64,000 bases of DNA from Methylococcus sp. (GTDB lineage Bacteria > Pseudomonadota > Gammaproteobacteria > Methylococcales > Methylococcaceae). The translations under genes were made by a program, and so were the position numbers. Below are positions 1 to 7,240 of the stretch, piece by piece. The DNA lies in contig JAQTYA010000001.1 in assembly GCA_028688525.1 (NCBI GenBank), positions 1 through 64,000 of the forward strand, read 5' to 3'. The stretch's first letter is position 1. Every line of letters begins with the position of its first letter. Below the pieces are notes generated by a model that was given only the letters and a program-made list of their open reading frames with translations, was not told the DNA's origin and searched no databases.

Positions 1-863
1 CCGCAGGCCGTCGCCTGGAAAAACCACTCGAACGATGCGGTATTGGCGACGTTCTGGGTGGGCATGCAGTGGTTGGCGGTAGCGAACCAGGGGGTTTGAG
101 TATTGCCTTTGTCGTTCAACAAGGTTCCGCTGCAGATATAGGAACTCCCGTCCTCGACGAAGGTCAGCAAGGCCGTAGCCCCAGCGGCGGTCTGCATGGC
201 TGCGTAAGCCGGATCTTTCGACCAGCAGGCGAGATCGTATTCCTTGTATTTGGCATAGCCCATCAGCAGAGGCGTAATGCCGGAAGCGTCGGAACTGCCC
301 GGATCGACCAGGATGAGGTTGATTTGGTCCAGCCTCAGATCGAGGGTGTCCGATGCGTCGGTGCCAGCGACGAACAGTTCCAGGTCCGCGCTACCGCCGC
401 GGGTGATGGGCAGCCAGAGTTCTCCGCCGTGGATGGCGGAATTGTCGATAGCGGCCAGCGGTGTGGCGTCCTGGCTGCCTTGGATGCGCAATTCCACCGC
501 CGGCAGCGCGCCCTCAAAAGCCAGATGTAGCCGCAGTCTCAAGGCGTTGGCCGTATTCAAGCGAATGCGGGCGGCGTAGCCTCCGTTCACGGCCTCCCAT
601 TGCAATTGTCCGGGGGTGACGGGGAACGGCAGGACGTACACCGTGCCGGTTTTCGGTACGCCGGGTTTCGTCGAGCTGAGATCGGCGACCACGGCGGGGA
701 TGTCGAGCGTGAACGGCTGGGCGCCGCTGCCCAAAAAGCCGTTGTCCGACGCGCTTCGAGCGCTCATCGATGCGGCCGGACGATATTGCAGAGTTTCGGC
801 CTGATCGCCGTAGGCCGCGGGGGCCGATACGGCAATGAGTAGAGGCAAGAAGCGCGTTTTCAT
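1..863 (-). CDS. Secreted trypsin-like serine protease, N-terminal part (runs off left edge)
   Basis: The minus strand is open from an ATG at 863 to the window edge, giving 287 codons with no stop, so the gene continues outside. An AGGA lies about 11 bases before the ATG. The product starts with [19 protein letters not shown], a type I signal peptide, followed by about 190 residues of beta-rich, DxDxLDLRL-type sequence resembling a pro- or accessory domain. Near residue 235 comes a trypsin-fold start: [13 protein letters not shown] and then FATANHC, which carries the expected catalytic His with its neighbouring Cys. The catalytic Asp and Ser would lie beyond the edge. The layout matches secreted bacterial trypsin-like or lysyl-endopeptidase-like proteases. 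It is transcribed divergently from gnd. The protease call rests on the TANHC/CSGTLL pattern; substrate is unknown. Confidence 0.8.
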   Translation of the reverse strand, partial: MKTRFLPLLIAVSAPAAYGDQAETLQYRPAASMSARSASDNGFLGSGAQPFTLDIPAVVADLSSTKPGVPKTGTVYVLPFPVTPGQLQWEAVNGGYAARIRLNTANALRLRLHLAFEGALPAVELRIQGSQDATPLAAIDNSAIHGGELWLPITRGGSADLELFVAGTDASDTLDLRLDQINLILVDPGSSDASGITPLLMGYAKYKEYDLACWSKDPAYAAMQTAAGATALLTFVEDGSSYICSGTLLNDKGNTQTPWFATANHCMPTQNVANTASFEWFFQATAC

Positions 864-1013
864 CGGAAAGGGTCCTGGCTGGGGGAAGGGTTGAGCCGTA
901 ATGGTAGTACATCCGAGCACTCGCTTTCAGACTGCACTGGGCTGGAAATGTTCCTTTACTCGGCGTTAAAAGCGTTCTACCGTGGATGTCCAGCGAACTT
1001 TCCGGAAGACGCC

Positions 1014-2525
1014 ATGAGCCAAGCGAACGCAGACATCGGCCTGATCGGCCTGGCGGTGATGGGCCAGAATCTGGCGCTCAACATCGCCGATCATGGTTAC
1101 ACCATCGCGGTCTACAACCGTCACTACCAGCGCACCCGCGAATTCATCGAGCATTGCGAACGGACCGAGCCGGCGCGGGAGCGCATCCTAGCCCACGGCG
1201 ATCTGGCGGAATTCGTCCGCTCCATCGAGCGGCCGCGGCGGATCGTCCTCCTCGTCAAAGCGGGCGCGGCGACCGACGCGATCATCGACCAGCTGGTGCC
1301 CCTGCTGGATCCCGGCGATCTTATCGTTGACGGCGGCAATGCCCATTGGCTGGATACTATCCGGCGCGAGCGGACGCTCGCCGCCGCCGGGTTCCGGTTC
1401 ATCGGTTCGGGCGTATCCGGCGGCGAGGTCGGCGCGCGCTTCGGACCCTCCCTGATGCCGGGCGGCAGCCCCGAGGCCTGGCAAATGCTGGAACCGGTCT
1501 GGCAGGCGGTTGCCGCCAAGGTCGACCCCGACAGCGGACGGCCGCTGGACGGCTCGGCGCCGGGCCGGCCGGTTTCGGGCGGCGTGGCGTGTACGGCTTT
1601 GATCGGGCCGAACGGCGCCGGCCATTACATAAAGATGGTGCACAACGGCATCGAATACATCGACATGCAGCTGATTTCGGAAAGCTACTGGCTGCTGAAG
1701 CAACTCGGAGGGCTGGAGGCCGATGCCATCTCCTCCGTGTTCCGGGACTGGAACCAGGGCGAACTCTCCAGCTATCTCATCGAAATCACCGGCGACATCC
1801 TCCAGCAAAAAGATCCCGCAGGAGACGGCTTCCTGGTGGACAAGGTGCTGGATGCGGCAGGGCAGAAAGGCACCGGGCAATGGACCGCGGCCAGTGCGCT
1901 GGAGCAGGGCATACCCGCCAATGCCATTGCCGAAGCCGTGTTCGCCCGCTCTCTGTCGGCCCTCAAGGAAGAAAGGGTGGCGGCGAGCGCCGTGCTAGAG
2001 GGCCCTGCGATCCGCCGGGAAAGCGATACCGCCCGCCTCGTCGAGTCGGTACGTCATGCTCTGTACTGCGCCAAGATCTGCGCCTATGCCCAGGGCTTCC
2101 AGCTCATGGCCGAAGCCCAGAGGACCTACGGTTGGCGGCTCGATTTCGCAGCCATCGCCCGCATCTGGCGGGGCGGCTGCATCATCCGCGCCAGTTTTTT
2201 GCAGAAGATCGCCGAGGCGTATACGCGGAATGCTGAACTCTCCAATCTGATGCTCGATCCCTATTTCCGCGATGCCTTGCAGAACGGCCAGAGCCACTGG
2301 CGCGATGCGGTGGCTTTGGCCGTCCGCAACGGTTTGCCGGTACCGGCCTTCGGTTCGGCCCTGGCCTACTTCGACGGCTACCGTAGCGCAAGCCTGCCCG
2401 CCAACCTGCTGCAGGCCCAGCGGGACTATTTCGGCGCCCATACCTACGAGCGCACCGACCGCCCCCGCGGCAGTTTCTTCCATCTCGACTGGCCGGTCGA
2501 AGATAGACGGGAGATCGAGAGTTAA
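1014..2525 (+). CDS. gnd: 6-phosphogluconate dehydrogenase (decarboxylating)
   Basis: Oxidises 6-phosphogluconate to ribulose 5-phosphate and CO2 with NADP+ in the cytosolic pentose phosphate pathway. The 503-residue product starts at the ATG at 1014, preceded by GGAAG with 7-base spacing; the open frame extends upstream to 891 without a family match. The N-terminus has the dinucleotide-binding [17 protein letters not shown]. Then come the substrate-binding [18 protein letters not shown], the catalytic-lysine segment [26 protein letters not shown] and a C-terminal [13 protein letters not shown]. It is about 35 residues longer than the E. coli enzyme, mostly through a Gly/Pro-rich insertion (about residues 175-195) just before the catalytic segment. 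All recognisable active-site motifs are intact. moaA follows 44 bases downstream on the same strand. Confidence 0.97.
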   Translation: MSQANADIGLIGLAVMGQNLALNIADHGYTIAVYNRHYQRTREFIEHCERTEPARERILAHGDLAEFVRSIERPRRIVLLVKAGAATDAIIDQLVPLLDPGDLIVDGGNAHWLDTIRRERTLAAAGFRFIGSGVSGGEVGARFGPSLMPGGSPEAWQMLEPVWQAVAAKVDPDSGRPLDGSAPGRPVSGGVACTALIGPNGAGHYIKMVHNGIEYIDMQLISESYWLLKQLGGLEADAISSVFRDWNQGELSSYLIEITGDILQQKDPAGDGFLVDKVLDAAGQKGTGQWTAASALEQGIPANAIAEAVFARSLSALKEERVAASAVLEGPAIRRESDTARLVESVRHALYCAKICAYAQGFQLMAEAQRTYGWRLDFAAIARIWRGGCIIRASFLQKIAEAYTRNAELSNLMLDPYFRDALQNGQSHWRDAVALAVRNGLPVPAFGSALAYFDGYRSASLPANLLQAQRDYFGAHTYERTDRPRGSFFHLDWPVEDRREIES

Positions 2526-2569
2526 GGTCAGGCCTTTTGTGTGACTCCCAACAGTGGGAAAATACGCGG

Positions 2570-3601
2570 ATGAACATTTCCGCTATCCCCATCGCTCGCG
2601 GCGGCGCGGCCGGTCCGGGTTTGATCGACCGCTTCGGCCGCCGAGTCAACTACCTGCGTATCTCCATTACCGACCGCTGCGATCTGCGTTGCGTCTACTG
2701 CATGAGCGAGGACATGGAGTTTCTGCCGCGGGCGCGGATACTGACGCTGGAAGAAATCCGCACGGTCGCCGCCGCCTTCGTGGGCCTGGGCGTCGACAAA
2801 ATCCGCATCACCGGCGGCGAACCGCTGGTGCGCAAGGGGGCGGTGGAACTGCTGGGCGAGCTCGGTAAGCTCGCCGGCCTGCGCGAACTGGTGCTGACCA
2901 CCAACGGCATGCGGCTAGAACAGTCCGCCGCCGATCTCAAGACGGCCGGCGTCCGCCGTCTCAACATCAGCCTGGATTCTCTCCGGCCCGACCGGTTCCG
3001 GGCGCTAACCCGGGTTGGCGACCTCTCCACAGTGCTGAGGGGGATCGATGCTGCGGTGAGCGCCGGCTTCGACCGGCTCAAGCTCAATGCCGTGATCCTC
3101 AAGCATCGCAACCACGACGAAGTGGCAGATCTGGCCGGTTTCGCGGTGGACAAAGGCATCGATATCAGCTTCATCGAGGAAATGCCGCTGGGGCGTGTCG
3201 ACGGCCATGATCGCAAGGAAAGCCATTATCCCAGCGAGGCCATCCGAGCCGATCTGGAATCGCGCTACAGCCTGCTGCCGACGACGGAAACGACCGGCGG
3301 TCCGTCCCGCTATTTCCGAATTGCCGGTACCGCCACCCGAGTGGGTTTTATCTCGCCGCATTCGCACAATTTCTGTGGAAACTGCAACCGGGTCCGGTTG
3401 ACGGCCGAGGGACGGCTGCTGCTTTGCTTGGGCAACGAGCATTCGGTTGATCTCAAGCGGGTGCTGCGCGCCCATCCGGGCGACATGGAGCGCTTGAAAA
3501 AGGCCATCGCCGAAGCGATGCGGATGAAGCCGGAGCGGCACGATTTCGATCTTGCGGCGCAACCGGTGATTCTCCGCCACATGAGTGCAACCGGCGGTTA
3601 G
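2570..3601 (+). CDS. moaA: GTP 3',8-cyclase, molybdenum cofactor biosynthesis
   Basis: Radical SAM enzyme that converts GTP to 3',8-cyclo-7,8-dihydro-GTP, the first step of molybdopterin synthesis. The product has 343 residues. The N-terminal cluster motif is CDLRCVYC (CxxxCxxC), followed by [12 protein letters not shown]. The second iron-sulfur cluster is seen in [19 protein letters not shown] (CxxC-x13-C). The protein ends in Gly-Gly, the C-terminal tail required in MoaA. I chose the ATG at 2570 because the family alignment begins shortly after it; the open frame reaches back to 2537. No other moa gene is present in the window, so the rest of the pathway must be elsewhere. Confidence 0.97.
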   Translation: MNISAIPIARGGAAGPGLIDRFGRRVNYLRISITDRCDLRCVYCMSEDMEFLPRARILTLEEIRTVAAAFVGLGVDKIRITGGEPLVRKGAVELLGELGKLAGLRELVLTTNGMRLEQSAADLKTAGVRRLNISLDSLRPDRFRALTRVGDLSTVLRGIDAAVSAGFDRLKLNAVILKHRNHDEVADLAGFAVDKGIDISFIEEMPLGRVDGHDRKESHYPSEAIRADLESRYSLLPTTETTGGPSRYFRIAGTATRVGFISPHSHNFCGNCNRVRLTAEGRLLLCLGNEHSVDLKRVLRAHPGDMERLKKAIAEAMRMKPERHDFDLAAQPVILRHMSATGG

Positions 3602-3609
3602 CGGCGGCG

Positions 3610-4158
3610 ATGGGCAATCGGTTGTCGTTTTCTTCGGCGCGGAGGTTCGGCCGATGGCTGGCCGTTTTTTCTATGCTCGGTTTGGCGGCGGGCTGTGCGG
3701 GTAAACCTCCGGCGGCGCCGGCGGCTACGCCTAAGCCGAAGCCGGCTCCGACTCCCAAGCCGGCTGTGCCGAAGCCGGAGGCGCCTGCCGGGTCCGCCCG
3801 GCGCGACTCGTTCCGCGTTCCCGGCGTGCCGCTATGGCGGTGGGAGTCGTGGGATCGGCATGGCAAGACCCATCTGGTATCCAAGCCCGAAAAATACACC
3901 GTGCAGTTGCTTGCCAACGGCTGGCTGAAATTTTCCGCCGAGTGCCTGAACGGCGAAGGGATGTACGAGACGCACGACGACAGAATCGTGATCGCCTTGA
4001 CCCGGACCGAAGCCGGGACCTGCCGTCCGGGGCCGACGGCGGAACATTTCCTGCAGTCGTTGGAGTCGGCATCGCACTATCATAAAACGGGCAGCCGTCT
4101 GCTCTTGGATCTCGGGCGGCAGGAAGGCGGGATGAGTTTTTCCAGGGCGCAGGATTAG
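3610..4158 (+). CDS. META/HslJ-like lipoprotein with Pro-Ala-Lys linker
   Basis: The 182-residue product has a basic N-terminus, a hydrophobic stretch and a lipobox LAAGC at about residues 25-29, so it should be a lipoprotein. A low-complexity linker of Pro, Ala and Lys (about residues 32-62) follows, of the kind that spans from a membrane anchor into the periplasm. The C-terminal 100 residues (YTVQLLANGWLKF, then AECLNGEG and a final LLLDL...MSF) resemble the META/HslJ-like domain: a small beta-domain with a conserved Cys pair, here in AECLN and GTCRP. It starts 8 bases after moaA without a clear ribosome site and is followed by the HPt gene after 30 bases. Function is not established; the domain assignment is moderate. 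Confidence 0.7.
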   Translation: MGNRLSFSSARRFGRWLAVFSMLGLAAGCAGKPPAAPAATPKPKPAPTPKPAVPKPEAPAGSARRDSFRVPGVPLWRWESWDRHGKTHLVSKPEKYTVQLLANGWLKFSAECLNGEGMYETHDDRIVIALTRTEAGTCRPGPTAEHFLQSLESASHYHKTGSRLLLDLGRQEGGMSFSRAQD

Positions 4159-4188
4159 GTATCCCTCTCAACGAATCCGGAGCGAGGC

Positions 4189-4830
4189 ATGAATGGCCAA
4201 GACACTGCAGCGTGCCTTCAGCTACCGGGCGTCGAAACCGCCTCGGCTTTAGTGCGGCTGGGCCAGGACAAGGCGCTTTACCTGGCCTCGTTGCGCGCTT
4301 TCGCCGAGGCGCATCAGGCGACGCCGGAGCGGCTGCTAGGGCTTAGCCGCGACGCCGAACTGCAAGCTTTGCGCCTGCTGGCTCACGCGTTGAAGGGCGA
4401 GGCGGGAAATCTCGGCATCAGCGCGGTCGAGTCCGTAGCCGGGCGGCTGGACGCTGCGATCCGAAGCCAAGCCGCGGGGGAGATCGGGCTGCTGGCGCAG
4501 TCTCTGGCCTCCGCCGTTGCCGATTGCGTGCAGACACTCCAAGCCCATCTTCCCGCCGACGCCTTGCCCATATCCGCCGTCGCGTGCCCGGCACCCGACG
4601 CCACGACTCTGGCTTCGGCACTCGGCACGCTGGAGGGCCATTTGGCCGAGCGGCGCCTGGAAGCCATGGATGCCCTGGATCGGTTGCAGGATCTGCTAGC
4701 CGGACCGGAAGATAGGGACTTCCTGGCCGGGCTGCGCAGCCGTATGCGGCGCTTGCAATTCGGCCAGGCGCTCGAGCTTCTGCGGCAGGAAGCCAGCCGT
4801 CTGGGTTGGCCGGGAACAGCGGGCTCATGA
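4189..4830 (+). CDS. HPt-domain phosphotransfer protein
   Basis: The 213-residue cytosolic protein contains an HPt signature LAHALKGEAGNLG, with the phosphorylatable His at residue 66. HPt proteins shuttle phosphoryl groups between receiver domains of hybrid kinases and response regulators. The second half (about residues 140-210) is helical and resembles a duplicated four-helix bundle without the histidine motif. Its stop overlaps the start of the next gene in an ATGA arrangement, so it is translationally coupled to the response regulator-diguanylate cyclase. The hybrid kinase at 7241-10162 ends in receiver domains and has no HPt of its own, which makes this protein its probable phosphotransfer partner. 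That pairing is inferred from gene order. Confidence 0.85.
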   Translation: MNGQDTAACLQLPGVETASALVRLGQDKALYLASLRAFAEAHQATPERLLGLSRDAELQALRLLAHALKGEAGNLGISAVESVAGRLDAAIRSQAAGEIGLLAQSLASAVADCVQTLQAHLPADALPISAVACPAPDATTLASALGTLEGHLAERRLEAMDALDRLQDLLAGPEDRDFLAGLRSRMRRLQFGQALELLRQEASRLGWPGTAGS

Positions 4831-6107
4831 GCGCACCAAGGCCTGCGTTGCTGATCGTCGACGATGCGCCGGGAAACATCCTGTTGTTGGGCGGCGCGCT
4901 GGGCGGCGACTACGAGATCCGCTTCGCAACCTCGGGCGAGGAGGCGCTGGCGCTGGTCCGGCACCAGCCGCCCGATCTGATCCTGCTCGACGTGGTTATG
5001 CCGGAAATCGACGGCTACCAGGTGTGCAAACGGCTTAAGGACGATCCCGCTACTTGCGACATCCCCATCATCTTCATCACCTCGGCCTGCGACGAGGAGA
5101 ACGAGATCAGAGGTTTGGAAGCCGGAGCGGCTGACTACATCAACAAGCCCATCAACATCCCGGTGTTGCGCACCCGCATCCGCAGCCAGCTCGAGCTGCA
5201 CGGTGCGCTGGCCGAGCTGCGGCTGGCTGCCAGCGTTTTTCACAACACCATGGAAGGCATACTCGTCGCCGACGCAGGCTGGAACATCATCAAGGTCAAC
5301 GACGCCTTTTGCCGGATGAGCGGATATGCTCCCGGCGATCTGCTCGGCAAGCGTTTCGACTGGCTGCAGTCGGATCGGCACCCAGCCGCATTCTTTCGCG
5401 AGCTGTGCGACGAAGTGCAGCACCATGGCCACTGGGCAGGGGAAGTCTGGAGCCGCATGCCGAGCGGGGAGAGCCATCCTCAATTGCTGAATCTGTCGCG
5501 GGTGGAGAATGCGGGGGGCGGGATCAGCCATTTCGTCGCGCTCTATTCCGACATCCGCTTCCTGCTCGATCAGGCCAAGCAGCTCGAACGCCTAGCGTAT
5601 CACGATGCCTTGACCGGGCTACCCAACCGCAGGCTGCTGATGGACCGGCTGCGGCACGCCATCTCACAGAGCCTGCGGCACCGCACGCTGTTAGCGGTGG
5701 CGGTGCTCGACCTGGACGGTTTCAAGCCGGTGAACGACGGTTTCGGCCATCATGCCGGCGACGAGGTTCTAACCCGGATCGCCGAGCGCTTAGGGGGCGT
5801 GCTGCGGATGAGCGACACCGTCGGGCGGCTCGGCGGCGACGAGTTCGTTTTGATCCTTCCGGATATCGATCCGACAACGGATATCGAAACGGTGCTGGCA
5901 CGCGTGCTGGAAGCCGTCGCCGAGCCCGTGTCCCTGCCCGAGCAAGATGTGGTCGTTACCGGCAGCATCGGTGTGGCCTTTTCTCCGGGAGATGGCATCG
6001 ATGCGGAACTGCTGGTGCGCCGGGCCGACAGTGCGATGTACCGGGCCAAGGCGGCGGGCAAGCACCGTTACCGGATTTTCGACGCCGAACGCGACGGTAC
6101 CTTATAG
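4827..6107 (+). CDS. Response regulator with PAS and GGDEF domains (diguanylate cyclase)
   Basis: The 426-residue protein starts with a receiver domain (about 1-125): LIVDDAP, phospho-acceptor Asp55 in LLDVVMPEIDG and the conserved Lys in INKPI. A PAS domain follows (about 135-250, with GILVADAGWNIIKVNDAF). The C-terminal diguanylate cyclase domain (about 262-425) has DALTGLPNRR and an intact RLGGDEF, so it should make cyclic di-GMP from two GTP. An inhibitory I-site RMSD lies five residues before GGDEF, so product feedback is likely. The start is the ATG overlapping the HPt stop. It is probably the terminal output of the phosphorelay that includes the HPt protein and the CHASE2 kinase. No EAL domain is present. 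Confidence 0.93.
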   Translation: MSAPRPALLIVDDAPGNILLLGGALGGDYEIRFATSGEEALALVRHQPPDLILLDVVMPEIDGYQVCKRLKDDPATCDIPIIFITSACDEENEIRGLEAGAADYINKPINIPVLRTRIRSQLELHGALAELRLAASVFHNTMEGILVADAGWNIIKVNDAFCRMSGYAPGDLLGKRFDWLQSDRHPAAFFRELCDEVQHHGHWAGEVWSRMPSGESHPQLLNLSRVENAGGGISHFVALYSDIRFLLDQAKQLERLAYHDALTGLPNRRLLMDRLRHAISQSLRHRTLLAVAVLDLDGFKPVNDGFGHHAGDEVLTRIAERLGGVLRMSDTVGRLGGDEFVLILPDIDPTTDIETVLARVLEAVAEPVSLPEQDVVVTGSIGVAFSPGDGIDAELLVRRADSAMYRAKAAGKHRYRIFDAERDGTL

Positions 6108-6189
6108 GTTCCGCTCTGCCGTGTTTGCTCCATCCCGCGCTAATGCAGAAAATAGCTTCCGAACTCATGAAAACGCCAAGGACATCCTC

Positions 6190-6627
6190 ATGCAATTCGT
6201 TCGTTTCACTGCAGCGCTGACGATGGCGCTCGCTGCGTCCGCGGTTCCTGCCCAGGAGCCGGTGGCCAGCCTGAAGACCGCCAGCGGCAAGGTCGAAGTT
6301 TCCCGCAGCGACCAGACTCTCCCGCTTTTTGCCGGAGCCCCGCTGTTCACCGGCGACGTGCTCAAGACGGCCGACGCCAGCTCGGCCGGCATCAGTTTCC
6401 AGGACGGCACCCGGATGAGCATGGGGCCCGGGTCCGAGTTGCGGATCGACAAGTACCGGTTCGTCCCTATCCAGCAGGACTATGCCTTCGATGTTTACCT
6501 GCGCAAAGGTTCGGCGGCGTTCTCTACCGGAAAGTTCGGCAAGCTGGCGCCGGACGCGGTGAAGGTCAACACGCCGCAGGCCAGCGTCGGGATCCGCGGA
6601 ACCAAATTCCTGATCAAGGCCGAGTAA
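6190..6627 (+). CDS. Secreted FecR-domain protein
   Basis: The 145-residue product has a signal peptide (MQFVRFTAALTMALAAS, cleavage after VPAQ) and a FecR domain: GKVEVSRSDQTLPLFAG, then GDVLKTADASSAGISFQDGT and NTPQASVGIRGTKFLI. AAGGA lies 6 bases before the chosen ATG at 6190; the frame is open upstream but only as overlap with the cyclase gene. It is a stand-alone periplasmic FecR domain, not an anti-sigma factor: it lacks the cytosolic N-terminal part and there is no sigma gene beside it. FecR, OmpA-type and CHASE2 proteins often occur together. The 10-base gap to the OmpA gene and the nearby CHASE2 kinase support co-function in envelope sensing. Confidence 0.87.
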   Translation: MQFVRFTAALTMALAASAVPAQEPVASLKTASGKVEVSRSDQTLPLFAGAPLFTGDVLKTADASSAGISFQDGTRMSMGPGSELRIDKYRFVPIQQDYAFDVYLRKGSAAFSTGKFGKLAPDAVKVNTPQASVGIRGTKFLIKAE

Positions 6628-6637
6628 GGAGATGCCG

Positions 6638-7222
6638 ATGAAACGCATAGGGTCGATCTCTCTACTCGGTTTTCTGCTCGCCGCATGCGCACCGGCCACT
6701 ACCGTGGTTCTGCTACCCGACGACGACGGCAAACTGGGCCAGGTTACCGTCGCTGCAGGCGGCGCCAGCCGGACGCTTGCCGAGGCATCCGGCTACGTCG
6801 AGGCTACCGACAAATTATCGGAAACCCAGCGCATGGACGATGCGACGATGCAGAAGGTATTCGGCGCCGCATTGGCGGCAGCGCCGGAAAAACCTCTGAG
6901 CTATTTGCTTTATTTCGGCAAGGATTCCGCCGATCCGCAGCCGGATTCCAAGACGCAGATACCCGAGATCGTCAAGGCGATCAAGTCGCGGTCGCTGCCC
7001 GAGGTGACGGTCATCGGCCATAGCGACCAAGTCGGCAACGTCGACCACAACGAACGGCTGTCGACGGCGCGGGCCGAGGCTGTGCGCGCCTTGCTGACTA
7101 AGGAGAGCGTCGATCCGCAGATCATGAAACTGGAGAGCTACGGTTTCAGGGCGCCCCTGGTTCCCGCTGCCGAGGGCGTGGAAGAGCCGCGGAACCGGCG
7201 GGTTGAAGTCTTCCTGCGCTGA
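6638..7222 (+). CDS. OmpA-family lipoprotein
   Basis: The 194-residue product starts at the second ATG (6638), which has AAGGAG at a 6-base distance; the ATG at 6632 is too close to the ribosome site. The signal ends in lipobox LLAAC, predicting a lipoprotein, probably in the outer membrane. The C-terminal OmpA-like domain (about residues 85-194) contains LLYFGKDSADPQPDS, VTVIGHSDQVGNVDHNERLS and RNRRVEVFL, the pattern for peptidoglycan binding. The D and R residues that contact diaminopimelate in this family appear conserved (HSDQ, LSTARAEAVR). It lies between the FecR gene and the CHASE2 kinase on the same strand. Confidence 0.92.
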   Translation: MKRIGSISLLGFLLAACAPATTVVLLPDDDGKLGQVTVAAGGASRTLAEASGYVEATDKLSETQRMDDATMQKVFGAALAAAPEKPLSYLLYFGKDSADPQPDSKTQIPEIVKAIKSRSLPEVTVIGHSDQVGNVDHNERLSTARAEAVRALLTKESVDPQIMKLESYGFRAPLVPAAEGVEEPRNRRVEVFLR

Positions 7223-7240
7223 GGAGCCCTAAGGTAACGG